NCBI GenBank assembly: GCA_025351745.1
Contig: JANXVI010000047.1
Location: forward strand, 1-36,990
Direction of reading: 5' to 3'
Length of the DNA stretch: 36,990 nucleotides
Source of the DNA: Rhodoferax sp.
Lineage (GTDB): Bacteria > Pseudomonadota > Gammaproteobacteria > Burkholderiales > Burkholderiaceae_C
Below, in pieces: positions 23,896 through 33,242 of the stretch (position 1 is its first letter; each line of letters begins with the position of its first letter). Both the position numbers and the translations under genes were made by a program. The notes beneath the pieces are model-generated. The model did no database searches. It was not told where the DNA came from and saw only the letters and a program-made list of their open reading frames with translations.

Positions 23896-26145
23896 TCAGG
23901 CCACCAACTGCATGGTGATCGCCACACCACCCAGCACCGCATTGCCGGATAACGGATCGCGCCGTCGCTCATCGAGCAGCGCGTTGAGGTTGGCGCCAGG
24001 TCGCTCGGCCGCCACGCGCAGTTGGGCACCAGGCACGTCATGACCCCAACCATGCGGCAGGCTGACTACTCCGGGCATCATGTCTTCGGTTACGTGCACC
24101 TGGGCTTGCACCTGACCGCCGGTACTGCGGATGTAGGCCACGACGCCGTCCTGTAGGCCCAGGCGCTGGGCGTCCTTGGGGTGAACCAATGCGGTACAGC
24201 GCATAGGCCCCTTGGCCAGTACCGGCAGGTTGTGCATCCAACTGTTGTTGGTGCGCACATCGCGCCGGCCAATGACGACCAAATCGGGTGCTAGCCCTCG
24301 TAGATCCTGCGTAGCGCGCTGCAAATCTTGTAGCAACGATGGCGGCGCCAGCTCTACCTTGCCGCTGGGCGTACGGAGCATTTCGGGGATGCGCGGTTGG
24401 AGTGCACCTAGGTCAATGCCGCCAGTGCTGTTGGAGGCCTGCACTTTGGCCAGCGTCAGGCCGTCGGGCGTGCGGCCCCATTGGTCACCGTAGGGGCCAC
24501 TGCGCAGCGCCACCTCCAGCGCGCGTTGCGGGCCTTTCAATCCATGGGTTGCTTCAATGACGGCGTTGGCATGCCCGCCAAACAGGCGCTGGGCGTCCTC
24601 GGCAAACTGGGCGTCATCCAGTGCATCGGCATCGGCCTGGGCACCCTTGCCCTGGACGATCGCGGCCAACTTCAGCAAGGTCTGCCATTCCTCGGGCTGA
24701 CCCGGCGTGGGTGGCAGCACCGGCGGGCTATAGCGCGCATGGTTGCGCCACGAAAGCTGGGGAAACGCCACGTCGTAATGAAAGTCTTCCAGTGGCGAGA
24801 CGCCAGGCAGGATCACATCTGCATGCCGCGTGGTCTCGTTGAGGTAGATGTCCATGCTGACCATGAAATCCAGCGTGTCCAGCGCATTGGCCAATCGCGG
24901 GCCGTTGGGGCTGGACAGTACCGGATTGGTGGCCACGGTAAACAGCGCGCGGATCTGGCCCTCACCGGGTGTCTCGATTTCTTCGGCCATGCAGGTCATC
25001 GGCAGCTCGCCATAGACCTCGGGTGCGCCGCTGACCCGCGCGTGGTGGCGGCCAGTGCTGACGCCCTTGCCGATGCCGGGCTTGCCGGCCGTGTTGGATG
25101 CAAAGGCGGCCGACTTGGCAAACAACACGCCACCCGCCCGATCCAGGTTGCCGGTCAACGTGTTCAGCACGTCCACCAGCCAGCTGGCCAGCGTGCCGTA
25201 CTCTTGTGTGCAGGTGCCTATGCGGGCATACACGGCGGCGCGCGGTGCGGCGGCCAGCGCACGCGTCAGCGCGCGGATGGTGTCGGCGCTGATGCCACAT
25301 CGGGTCGCGGCCGCTTCGGGTGTGAAGGGGGTCATGGCCTGCTCAACCGCATCCACACCGTCAACCCATTCTGCAACCGTGCCCAGTTTGACCAGGCCCT
25401 CGGCGAACAGCGTGTGGACCATCGCGGCCAACAAAAATACATCGGAGTTGGGGCGGATGAAATGGTGGGCATCGGCCAAGGCGGCGGTCTCGGTGCGGCG
25501 CGGGTCCACTACCACCAGCTTGCCACCCCGCGCCTGCAGCGCCTTGGCCTTTCCGCGAAAATCGGGCACGGTCCACATGCTGCCGTTACTGACCACGGGG
25601 TTTGCGCCCAGCACCAGCAAATAGTCTGTGCGGGTAATGTCGGGCAGCGCAATGGACAGCCAATGGCCAAACAGCAACCCGCTGGAGAGTTGCTTGGGCA
25701 TCTGGTCCAGCGTGGAGGCCGAGAACACATTCTTGGTGCCCAAGGCGCGTGCCAGTTTGCCGAAATAGGTCAGCAGGCCGATCTTATGGGCCGACGGGTT
25801 GCCGACCACGATGCCTGTGGCATTGCGCCCGTGTGCGGCGATCAAGGGGGGCAGGCGGCGTTCGATCTCGGCAAAGGCCTCTTCCCAGGTGGCTTGCTCA
25901 AAGATACCGTTGCGTTTGATCAGCGGTGTGCGCAAGCGGTCGGGGTCTTCATGTAGGTCTTTCAGTGCCACGCCCTTGGGGCAGATATAACCGGCGCTGA
26001 AAACATCGGCGTCATGGCCGCGGATGCTGATGACTTTGCTGTTTTGCACCTTGATCTCCAGACCACAGCAGGCCTCGCACAGAGGGCAGATGCGGTGGTG
26101 CGTCGTAGTGGGCGTCGCGGGGGCAATTAGGGTGTTATTGGTCAT
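23896..26145 (-). CDS. Molybdopterin-dependent oxidoreductase (formate dehydrogenase/BisC superfamily)
   Basis: A 749-residue enzyme of the DMSO-reductase superfamily. The ATG at 26145 has GGAA upstream and is preferred to one 11 codons earlier. The N-terminal 4Fe-4S site is complete: C20-x2-C23-x3-C27-x27-C55 (ICPLCEACCGLEIKV, GYICPKG). Next come the molybdopterin-binding domains with VGNPSAHKIGLLTYFG, LLVLGANPVVSNGSMW and VVDPRRTETA. The C-terminal dinucleotide-binding domain has IGRRDVRTNNSWMHNLP and MMPGVVSLPHGWGHD. No twin-arginine signal is present, so it is cytoplasmic. Where formate dehydrogenases have Cys or Sec as metal ligand this protein reads SASTLDQMPKQ, so a Ser or Asp may serve; the substrate is unknown. 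No redox partner gene is adjacent. Codons ~604-621 overlap a copy of the dispersed repeat. Confidence 0.88.
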   Translation of the reverse strand: MTNNTLIAPATPTTTHHRICPLCEACCGLEIKVQNSKVISIRGHDADVFSAGYICPKGVALKDLHEDPDRLRTPLIKRNGIFEQATWEEAFAEIERRLPPLIAAHGRNATGIVVGNPSAHKIGLLTYFGKLARALGTKNVFSASTLDQMPKQLSSGLLFGHWLSIALPDITRTDYLLVLGANPVVSNGSMWTVPDFRGKAKALQARGGKLVVVDPRRTETAALADAHHFIRPNSDVFLLAAMVHTLFAEGLVKLGTVAEWVDGVDAVEQAMTPFTPEAAATRCGISADTIRALTRALAAAPRAAVYARIGTCTQEYGTLASWLVDVLNTLTGNLDRAGGVLFAKSAAFASNTAGKPGIGKGVSTGRHHARVSGAPEVYGELPMTCMAEEIETPGEGQIRALFTVATNPVLSSPNGPRLANALDTLDFMVSMDIYLNETTRHADVILPGVSPLEDFHYDVAFPQLSWRNHARYSPPVLPPTPGQPEEWQTLLKLAAIVQGKGAQADADALDDAQFAEDAQRLFGGHANAVIEATHGLKGPQRALEVALRSGPYGDQWGRTPDGLTLAKVQASNSTGGIDLGALQPRIPEMLRTPSGKVELAPPSLLQDLQRATQDLRGLAPDLVVIGRRDVRTNNSWMHNLPVLAKGPMRCTALVHPKDAQRLGLQDGVVAYIRSTGGQVQAQVHVTEDMMPGVVSLPHGWGHDVPGAQLRVAAERPGANLNALLDERRRDPLSGNAVLGGVAITMQLVA
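24284..24336 (+). repeat. Dispersed repeat inside the oxidoreductase gene
   Basis: AAATCGGGTGCTAGCCCTCG followed by TAGATCCTGCGTAGCGCGCT and then GCAAATCTTGTAGCAAC. It keeps the AAAT start, the CTAGCCCTCGT core and the final GCTGC/GTAGC pair, aligning over its length with the copies after parC and after the sensor kinase. It lies antisense to the coding strand and encodes LLQDLQRATQDLRGLAPD without breaking the frame. Confidence 0.5.
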
Positions 26146-26268
26146 GGTTTCCGAGTGGGGAAATAGCGGATGGCGCATTTACGCACGCCACTTAAACCCT
26201 GTCTATAACGCACGCGACTACCTCGCGCAGGCCCGTAAGGCCGCTACCTCGGTATCTTGGCGTGTGGG

Positions 26269-26919
26269 TTAGTTGGCCAGTACCCGCACCTGGATCAGCC
26301 TGCGTCTGTCGGACGAGCCTGCACTGCTGTAGGTGCCTTCCTTGGCTGCACTGCCGCTGGCGGCAATGGTGACCCATTGTCGTAGCGGGGCGCTCACGGT
26401 GGTGCTGTAACGTTGGCGCGCGGTGGCCGGCAGGTCTGAGCTGGTGCGCTCGTCAACGGCCGAAGATTGCACTTCAATCTCCAGTTTGACCGCCTGCTTG
26501 CCGCCTGGCCAGTTGGGCGTGACGGTAAGGCTTTGGCCAGATTCCCTCCACGTCACTGCCTGGGTTACACCACCCGCGCTGTTGCTGGCCGACGCACCTG
26601 CCGCGCTGAGCGTAGCGCTTTGCGATTCGATCTTTTGCACCCACTGCAACGGCAACGATTGGTTGATCTGCAGGCTGGCCTTCTCACCATTGCGCACCCG
26701 CACCTGCTGCGGTGCAACGTCCACCGCACGGCTGGCTGTGCCCGCGGTGTAGACACCGCTGGCGGTATGCGGGCTGTCTTGGTCTTCTTGCCCTTCTTGG
26801 ACCTGGCGCAATTCCACGGTCAGGTCGGTCTTGGGCTGGGCCGCCCATGTGACCATGGGTGCCCAGCACTGCAACAGGGTTGCCGTGGCCAGAGCCTGGA
26901 CATAAGATAAGCGTCGCAT
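26269..26919 (-). CDS. Exported protein of unknown function
   Basis: A 216-residue protein from the ATG at 26919 (MRRLSYVQALATATLLQCWA). A signal peptide with cleavage near TWA-A is likely. The mature part is hydrophilic and beta-rich, with DLTVELRQVQEGQEDQ, PQQVRVRNGEKASLQINQSL and TVTPNWPGGKQAVKLEIEVQ. The VRNGEKASL phrase is reminiscent of short domains in secretin-like or pilus-associated proteins, but I cannot place it. It has no metal sites or catalytic residues. It is divergent from the sensor kinase, with about 150 bp between starts, and 90 bp from the oxidoreductase start on the same strand. Confidence 0.7.
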   Translation of the reverse strand: MRRLSYVQALATATLLQCWAPMVTWAAQPKTDLTVELRQVQEGQEDQDSPHTASGVYTAGTASRAVDVAPQQVRVRNGEKASLQINQSLPLQWVQKIESQSATLSAAGASASNSAGGVTQAVTWRESGQSLTVTPNWPGGKQAVKLEIEVQSSAVDERTSSDLPATARQRYSTTVSAPLRQWVTIAASGSAAKEGTYSSAGSSDRRRLIQVRVLAN

Positions 26920-27073
26920 GGGTGGGTGCCTTGTGCGTGAGACCGATGAATAGCCCGATTGTGCGACGGCTTCGGGCCTGGTAGATCGCAAAATGGCGGC
27001 TTAGCGCGTGGCAAATGCTGTGACTACAATGACTTACATCAAGCCGTTGGAGGCCGTTTCTACGAGGGTCCCT

Positions 27074-30000
27074 ATGCCAGTGAATGCCTTTCGCACCCAG
27101 CAGGCGGTCGCGATTTTGGTGGGAAGTCTTGCACTGTATGTGCTGACGGGCTGGGCCCTGGGTATTGAGGCCTTGGTTCGGGTATTCCCCAATTCGGCAG
27201 CTGTTCTCTTTAACTCCGCCTTGCTGTTTCTTGTCGCTGCCTGGTGCCTGTGGCCTGAGCCAGACGCGGCACTGGTACCGGTCCGCCCTTTACGCACCCA
27301 TCTTCAGTCTGTTGGTCGCACAGTTGGTCCATGGTTGTTGATTGCCGTGTCAGGCGCTACGCTGGTCGAGCACGTTTTTGGCTTGCAGTTGGGAATCGAT
27401 TGGGAGTCGTTGCACCAGTCGGTCAATGATGGCAATGCCCATCCGGGCCGTTTGGCTCCCAACGCATGCATTGGGTTTCTTCTGGCCGGTGTAGCACTGC
27501 TGGCCATTGCCCGAAACAAGGCCGATCTTTCGCGCCGCAATGTGGCCGATGGCCTGATCTTGGCGACTCTGCTGGTTGGAACGACGGCCTTGCTGAGCTA
27601 TGCACTGAATCTGGAAGCGCTCTACCAGATGGCGGCGTACAACCGCATGGCAGCGCCAACCGCCCTAGGGTTGGCGCTGATCGCATTGGGTTTGTGGCTG
27701 AAATTGCAGGCGCAAACCCGCGCTGCGCATTCCCTCGAAAGCCCGGACCGGCGCCTCGTTCGCACAGCGGTCGTGGTCTTGAGCATGGTGGTTGTGAGCG
27801 CTGGGCTGGGTGGGTTTGCGCTGCTCAAGCAGGGGTTTGAGGAGTACATTTCGGCTGCATTGTTTCGCACAACGGTCAGCAGTGCGACTGCATTTGAGTC
27901 CATCGTCGATCAACGTATCGTTCTGGGCCGCACCATAGCGGAGCGCCCCAGGCTGCAAATTCTTCTTGCGACGCTCAGCGCCCATCCGCGTGATCCGCAA
28001 GCGGCGGCGCTGGTGCAAGAGGTCGGCCAGAGCCTTTTGTTATCCGGCATTTCGGGTCTGCGCCTGCTCAACGCACAGGGCGACCCGGTAGCAGTCGCCG
28101 GCACTTTGCTGGACGGCACCGCCCAGATGGCAGTGCCCGTGCGGGGGAACGGGCAACAAGCCACCATGCTATGGCAGGATGGCTTTGTGTTGCGCACGTC
28201 GAATGCGGTACAGCGCGATGGCAAGCCCGTTGGTTCTCTGGTCGCCGAGCAACGGCTGACCGAAATGACCCGGCTGCTGCGCAGTGCAGATGCCCAGAGT
28301 GAGTCCTCCGACATTCTGGTGTGTGGCCGCCAGAGTGATGATGCGGTCTGCTTTCCCAGCCGGTTTTACCAGGTTAATCTGCACATACCGCTTTACAAGG
28401 ATGGCAAACCCAACCTGGCCATATCGCGCGCGTTGCTGGGTCAAAAAGGCGTGCTGCTTGTCAAGGATTTACGTGGTCTGACCGTGTTTGCGGGCTACGC
28501 CCCGCTGGGTGACTCCGGGCTTGGCATCGTGTTCAAGACCGATTCCACCGACTTGTTCGCACCGATTCGGCAACACCTGAACGCATTCGTGGGATTGCTG
28601 GTGCTGCTGATTGGCGCGGGCACGCTACTGCTGCGTGCCCAAGTGCAGCCGCTGGCGCGACGCCTGGTTCGCGAGCAACAGCGCACGGCCGCCATCTTGG
28701 AGAGTTCGCACGAAGCCTTCATTGAAATGGATCGACACGGCGTGGTCCACGACTGGAACCGCGAGGCAGAACAGACCTTTGGCTGGACCCGTGAACAAGT
28801 CCTTGGGCGTGACCTGGCCGACCTCATCATTCCCATGGCATCGCGCGAGGCACACCGAAGTGGCATGGCGCGGTTCATGCAAACCGGGGACGGGCCGGTT
28901 CTGGGCAAGCGCATTGAGTTGGAGGCATTGCACCAAAGCGGCACCAACTTCATGGTCGAAATCACGATCAGCGCATTGAAGGAAGGCGATGACTACCGGT
29001 TCACTGCGTTCCTGCATTCCATCACGGAACGCAAATTGGTTGAGGCCGATTTACTCGCGGCCAAAGAGCAGGCCGACAGCGCGAATCGCGCAAAATCGGA
29101 CTTTTTGGCCAATATGAGCCATGAGATTCGCACACCCATGAACGCGATTCTGGGCATGTTGCAGTTGGTGCACCAAACCCGCCTGGACCAACGCCAGTTG
29201 GATTACATCGACAAGACTGAGGCAGCGGCCAAGACGCTGCTGGGCATCCTCAACGACATTCTGGATTTCTCGAAGGTCGAGGCCGGCAAGATGACACTGG
29301 ACCCCCACCCGTTTGAAATCGACAAGTTGCTGGGCAACATTGGTGTGATCCTGTCGGCCAGCGTGGGTGGTAAGGATGTCGAGGTGTTGTTTGACGTGGA
29401 CGCTGCACTGCCCAAATGGATTGTTGGGGATGCCTTGCGCCTGCAACAGGTCTTGATCAATCTGGCTGGCAATGCGCTCAAATTCACGGCGCACGGAGAG
29501 GTGGTTGTGTCGGTCCGCGTGGGGCCGTATGACCAAGAAGGTTCGCAGAGCATGCGCGTCGCCGTGCGTGACAGCGGAATTGGCATTGCGCCAGACCAGC
29601 TTGTCAGCATTTTTGAAGGTTTCTCGCAGGCCGAGACATCGACTACGCGGCGCTTTGGTGGTACGGGCCTGGGGCTTGCGATCAGCCAGCGGCTGGTGCA
29701 CCTGATGGGTGGTGCACTGGCGGTGGACAGCACGCCGGGTGTGGGCAGCAGCTTCCATTTCACGATACCCTTCGAGCCGTGGGGGGGGCCGGCTGAACCC
29801 GAGCGAGCCGAGCGTCACATGCTGGGCGGCCTGCGCGTCCTGGTGGTGGATGACAATGCCAGCGCACGCGAAGTGATGAAAGGTTTGCTGGAGAGATTCG
29901 GCTGGCATGTCGACCTGGCTGCCAGTGGCACCGAGGCCTTGGGAATGCTGGAGGGCAGCCGTAGTGCCGGTCAGCGCTTCGACGTCGTCTTGATCGATTG

Positions 30001-31096
30001 GCGCATGCCGGGCATGGACGGTTGGGACACCAGCCTGCACATACGCTCGCTTTTCCCCGCCGCTCTTATGCCGCTGATTGTGATGGTGACTGCGTACGGC
30101 CGCGATCTGCTGGCGCAGCGCCAGGCGGAGCTGCCGCTGGTGCTGGACGGATTCCTGGTCAAGCCGGTGACGGCTTCGATTCTTTACGATACCGTTGCCG
30201 ATGCGCGTGCCGGGCGCAGTCGGGATGCCGTGCCAATGCTGATGCAGCTGCCTCGCAGCAAGCGCTTGGCGGGCCTACGCCTGCTGGTAGCCGAAGACAA
30301 CCTGACGAACCAGCAGGTCGCACGCGAGTTGCTGCAAAGTGAGGGCGCCACGGTCATCATCGCCGATACCGGTTTGGCGGCCCTAGCCGCCATTGCAGCG
30401 TTGGCCGCGTCCAACGATGCACCCTTCGATGCAGTGCTGATGGATATCCAGATGCCCGAAATGGATGGCTACACGGCCGCGCGCGAGATCCGCAACCGCA
30501 TGGGCCTGCTCGATTTGCCCATCATTGCCATGACCGCCAACGCCATGAACTCGGACCGCATCGCAGCGCTGGAGGCCGGCATGAATGACCACGTTGCCAA
30601 GCCCTTCGATCTGTCGCATTTGGTTGCCGTGATCTTGCGTTGCCTCGGTCGCACGGCCGCCTCGATAGGCACTGAAGGACCCGTGGCGCAGGCTGCTGCG
30701 GTGGTGGCATACCCGGTTTGGCACGGCGTATTGGACGCGCAGGCTGCTTTGGCGCGATTGGGCGGCCATACGGATATCTACGTTAGCGTGCTACGCGGTT
30801 TTGCCACTCAGGTCCCCGCCATGACGCAGCAGATCTTGGCCCTGGCGCACGCACCGCTGAGCAACAGACAGGCTCTCAACGCCGCCCTCCATTCCCTGAG
30901 GGGCCTGGCGGCGACAGTTGGGGCGCAACCCCTGGCTGACTTGGCCGCGCAAGTCGAACCCTCCGATGCGACCGGTTGGGCCGGTGTGCAGGACGGCTCC
31001 GATTGGGCCACATTGCTTGCGGCGGCCGGTTCGCAGGCCGCCGCAGCCGCAGTCGACCTTGCCGATAGCTTGCCAGGCATCACTGCGGCGCCATAG
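27074..31096 (+). CDS. Hybrid sensor histidine kinase (PAS-HisKA-HATPase-REC-REC-HPt)
   Basis: A 1340-residue inner-membrane phosphorelay kinase. I chose the ATG at 27074 because GAGGG stands a normal distance upstream; earlier ATGs lack this. Order of parts: a multi-helix membrane region (about 10-215), a periplasmic sensor loop between helices near 235 and 510, a PAS domain (about 530-655, ILESSHEAFIEMDRHG), HisKA with phospho-acceptor H683 in NMSHEIRTPMN, HATPase with NLAGNALKFTAHGEV and GGTGLGLAIS, REC1 (VVDDNASAREVM, Asp in LIDWRMPGMDG), REC2 (AEDNLTNQQVAREL, Asp in LMDIQMPEMDG) and a C-terminal HPt with the His of ALHSLRGLAATVGA. The layout is BarA/EvgS-like. No cognate response regulator lies nearby, so the phosphoryl target is unknown. 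Confidence 0.93.
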   Translation: MPVNAFRTQQAVAILVGSLALYVLTGWALGIEALVRVFPNSAAVLFNSALLFLVAAWCLWPEPDAALVPVRPLRTHLQSVGRTVGPWLLIAVSGATLVEHVFGLQLGIDWESLHQSVNDGNAHPGRLAPNACIGFLLAGVALLAIARNKADLSRRNVADGLILATLLVGTTALLSYALNLEALYQMAAYNRMAAPTALGLALIALGLWLKLQAQTRAAHSLESPDRRLVRTAVVVLSMVVVSAGLGGFALLKQGFEEYISAALFRTTVSSATAFESIVDQRIVLGRTIAERPRLQILLATLSAHPRDPQAAALVQEVGQSLLLSGISGLRLLNAQGDPVAVAGTLLDGTAQMAVPVRGNGQQATMLWQDGFVLRTSNAVQRDGKPVGSLVAEQRLTEMTRLLRSADAQSESSDILVCGRQSDDAVCFPSRFYQVNLHIPLYKDGKPNLAISRALLGQKGVLLVKDLRGLTVFAGYAPLGDSGLGIVFKTDSTDLFAPIRQHLNAFVGLLVLLIGAGTLLLRAQVQPLARRLVREQQRTAAILESSHEAFIEMDRHGVVHDWNREAEQTFGWTREQVLGRDLADLIIPMASREAHRSGMARFMQTGDGPVLGKRIELEALHQSGTNFMVEITISALKEGDDYRFTAFLHSITERKLVEADLLAAKEQADSANRAKSDFLANMSHEIRTPMNAILGMLQLVHQTRLDQRQLDYIDKTEAAAKTLLGILNDILDFSKVEAGKMTLDPHPFEIDKLLGNIGVILSASVGGKDVEVLFDVDAALPKWIVGDALRLQQVLINLAGNALKFTAHGEVVVSVRVGPYDQEGSQSMRVAVRDSGIGIAPDQLVSIFEGFSQAETSTTRRFGGTGLGLAISQRLVHLMGGALAVDSTPGVGSSFHFTIPFEPWGGPAEPERAERHMLGGLRVLVVDDNASAREVMKGLLERFGWHVDLAASGTEALGMLEGSRSAGQRFDVVLIDWRMPGMDGWDTSLHIRSLFPAALMPLIVMVTAYGRDLLAQRQAELPLVLDGFLVKPVTASILYDTVADARAGRSRDAVPMLMQLPRSKRLAGLRLLVAEDNLTNQQVARELLQSEGATVIIADTGLAALAAIAALAASNDAPFDAVLMDIQMPEMDGYTAAREIRNRMGLLDLPIIAMTANAMNSDRIAALEAGMNDHVAKPFDLSHLVAVILRCLGRTAASIGTEGPVAQAAAVVAYPVWHGVLDAQAALARLGGHTDIYVSVLRGFATQVPAMTQQILALAHAPLSNRQALNAALHSLRGLAATVGAQPLADLAAQVEPSDATGWAGVQDGSDWATLLAAAGSQAAAAAVDLADSLPGITAAP

Positions 31097-31119
31097 TGTG
31101 CAGCCGAGGCCGAGTTTGC

Positions 31120-31182
31120 ATTTGACAAATGGGCCTCTAGCCCTCGTCCGACAAGCGTATGTTGCTATCAAAACTATAGTTT
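31120..31182 (+). repeat. Dispersed repeat, copy after the sensor kinase
   Basis: ACAAATGGGCCTCTAGCCCT, then CGTCCGACAAGCG, then GTTGCTATCAAAACTATAGT. It shares AAAT-GG-CTCTAGCCCTCGT with the copy after parC and lies 24 bp beyond the kinase stop. Confidence 0.7.
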
Positions 31183-31194
31183 ATCGACACCGGG

Positions 31195-31866
31195 TCACTG
31201 ACAGACCTCGGCACCGCTTGCCCGCCAAGGAATGCGGGACGCGGCCTCACTGAAGGGGTCAATGCTCGCGGCCCGCGGGCGCTGCAAAGTGACGCATGTG
31301 TTGCCCCGGCGAAAGCGGATATGGTCGTAGTCAATACGCTCCTCCGTCCACGGGCCGGTCTCTGCCGCTGCCGTGGCGATTTGCCTTTCGACCGTGGTCG
31401 GCAAGCGCCCGTGGAACGGGGACTGCTCTGCAAAGCTGGGTGGGGCCACCGACGTGATGGTTCTAGGTGACAGGTTCAGGTTCAATGCGGGCGTCGTCTG
31501 GGTCTGCGTTTGGCTTGGCACCTCAGCAGCTCCATTTGGATCCGACAGTGCGGGCATAGCGATACCCGTTGACGAGGGCGTAGTCGTCGGGGTTTGCGAG
31601 AGGCGATGTTCGGCAGCGGAGTTGTCGGGGGGATGTGGTGAGTTTGCGGGCCGAGCGGGTGGCTTGCGTGTGGTCTCACGGAGTGGCTGCTGGGTATCGG
31701 GCGTCGCAAGCGTTGGCAACCAGACGGCAATGGATGGAAGCTGCGCGTCGCTGCGTACCCATCGCATGCCACGTTCCGCTGTCCACCATAGCAACACGCC
31801 GGCCAGATGCAGGCCCATTACCACCATGCCAACGCTGGCTTGGCTTGCACGGCGATGCGCACCCAT
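31195..31866 (-). CDS. Membrane-anchored Pro/Thr-rich hypothetical protein
   Basis: A 223-residue protein with one N-terminal membrane helix (about 12-30, VGMVVMGLHLAGVLLWW) behind a basic start, so most of it should lie in the periplasm. A long Pro/Thr/Ser-rich linker (about 60-140, e.g. PLRETTRKPPARPANSPHPP) leads to a small C-terminal domain with TGPWTEERIDYDHIRFRRGN, TCVTLQRPRA and two Cys. The plan recalls TonB-like or envelope-spanning adaptor proteins, but no TonB motif is present. It converges on the sensor kinase across a repeat and is divergent from the FAD monooxygenase. Confidence 0.7.
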   Translation of the reverse strand: MGAHRRASQASVGMVVMGLHLAGVLLWWTAERGMRWVRSDAQLPSIAVWLPTLATPDTQQPLRETTRKPPARPANSPHPPDNSAAEHRLSQTPTTTPSSTGIAMPALSDPNGAAEVPSQTQTQTTPALNLNLSPRTITSVAPPSFAEQSPFHGRLPTTVERQIATAAAETGPWTEERIDYDHIRFRRGNTCVTLQRPRAASIDPFSEAASRIPWRASGAEVCQ

Positions 31867-32060
31867 GTCAGCGTTTGGGCAGCCGTGACACGTGCGTCCG
31901 ATGCACAGTAATGCAGATTTTTTGAAGGCTGGGGCGGTACATCTGGGTGGTGGTGGTGGAGTTGATCCGAACTATAGTCCAAGGGCTCTCTGGCCAAAAG
32001 GCGGTCGACACACGGTTTTAAAACCCAACTATCCGCTTTCGCAGCGATGACAATGCAAAC

Positions 32061-33242
32061 ATGGATGATGACCAAAAATCGATTCTGATTGCCGGTGGTG
32101 GCATAGGCGGGCTGGCCGCGGCCTTGGCCTGCACCCGCGCGGGCTGGCCGGTGCAAATGGTGGAACGCGCGCCATTGTTTGGCGAGGTGGGCGCGGGCAT
32201 ACAAATGGGGCCGAATGTGGTGCGGGTGTTGCAAGCCTGGGGGCTGGAGACGGCACTGACCCAGGTCGCTGCTTACCCAGAAGTGCTACAGGTGCGCTCA
32301 GCCACCGATGGCCAGTCGCTGGGCAGCTTGCGCCTGGGTGAGCGTATGCGTGCGCGCTACGGAGCGCCCTACGCCACCATACACCGTGCAGATCTGCACC
32401 GCATTCTGCTCGCGGCGGTGGTGCACCAGGGCAGCGCGGCATTGCATGTGGGCCGACAACTGGTGTCCTTTTTGGATGCGGGCAGCGAGGTCCAGGCTTG
32501 CACACAGGATGGCTTGCAATTGCACGGTGCGGCGCTCGTCGGTGCCGATGGTTTGTGGAGCCGCGTGCGCCACCAGTTGCTGCAAGACGCCGCACCCCGC
32601 GTCACCGGTCATTTGGCCTACCGCGCATTGATAGCCCAAGCCGACCTGCCCGCCGCATTGCGAAGCCAGGAGGTCACCGTCTGGCTGGGCGCCAAGCTGC
32701 ATGTGGTGCAGTACCCGGTGTGTGCAGGTGAATACCTCAATGTGGTGGCCATCGTCGAAGGCACTATGAACGGCGACGTGCAGGATTGGGACCACGCCGC
32801 CCACACCCGCGATTTGCAAACCGCCATGGGCAGTTGCTGCGGCGCCTTGCAAGAGCGGATTGCCGCGATCCAGACTTGGCGTCTGTGGGCGCTGCACGAC
32901 CGCCCACCCATTGCCGGTGCCCACGAGCAGGCGCAAGGGCGCGTGGCCTTGCTGGGTGATGCGGCCCACCCAATGCGGCCTTATATGGCGCAAGGCGCCG
33001 GTATGGCGATCGAAGACGCGGCCTGTTTGCAGCGCGTGCTGGGCGGGGCCAAGCGACCCATAGCGAAGCGGCTAGAGCAGTACGCCGCCGAGCGCTGGCA
33101 ACGCAACGCGCGCGTACAGGCTCGATCCGAGCGCAATGGCCAGATTTTTCATGCCACGGGCCTGGTGCGGTGGGGCCGTGACCGCTCGATGCGCCTGCTG
33201 GGGGAGCGTTTGTTGGACGTGCCTTGGTTGTACCGTGGTTAA
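32061..33242 (+). CDS. FAD-dependent aromatic-ring monooxygenase (salicylate hydroxylase-like)
   Basis: A 393-residue class A flavoprotein monooxygenase. It has the FAD-binding GxGxxG fold at the start (ILIAGGGIGGLAAALACTRA, about 8-27), the ERAPLFGEVGAGIQMGPN segment typical of salicylate and 3-hydroxybenzoate 6-hydroxylases, the DG motif region ALVGADGLWSRVR and the GD motif RVALLGDAAHPMRPYMAQGA with EDA following. Expected reaction: NAD(P)H- and O2-dependent hydroxylation of a benzoate-type ring in the cytoplasm; the substrate is not readable. A scrap of a Bug/TctC substrate-binding gene lies just downstream on the same strand, hinting that the locus once contained uptake genes for an aromatic or organic acid. 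Confidence 0.88.
   Translation: MDDDQKSILIAGGGIGGLAAALACTRAGWPVQMVERAPLFGEVGAGIQMGPNVVRVLQAWGLETALTQVAAYPEVLQVRSATDGQSLGSLRLGERMRARYGAPYATIHRADLHRILLAAVVHQGSAALHVGRQLVSFLDAGSEVQACTQDGLQLHGAALVGADGLWSRVRHQLLQDAAPRVTGHLAYRALIAQADLPAALRSQEVTVWLGAKLHVVQYPVCAGEYLNVVAIVEGTMNGDVQDWDHAAHTRDLQTAMGSCCGALQERIAAIQTWRLWALHDRPPIAGAHEQAQGRVALLGDAAHPMRPYMAQGAGMAIEDAACLQRVLGGAKRPIAKRLEQYAAERWQRNARVQARSERNGQIFHATGLVRWGRDRSMRLLGERLLDVPWLYRG

Noticed and set aside
24481..25956. A 491-codon open frame on the plus strand
   Set aside because: It is wholly antisense to the molybdopterin oxidoreductase, whose motifs are complete. Its residues are His/Gly/Arg-rich shadow coding with no family features.
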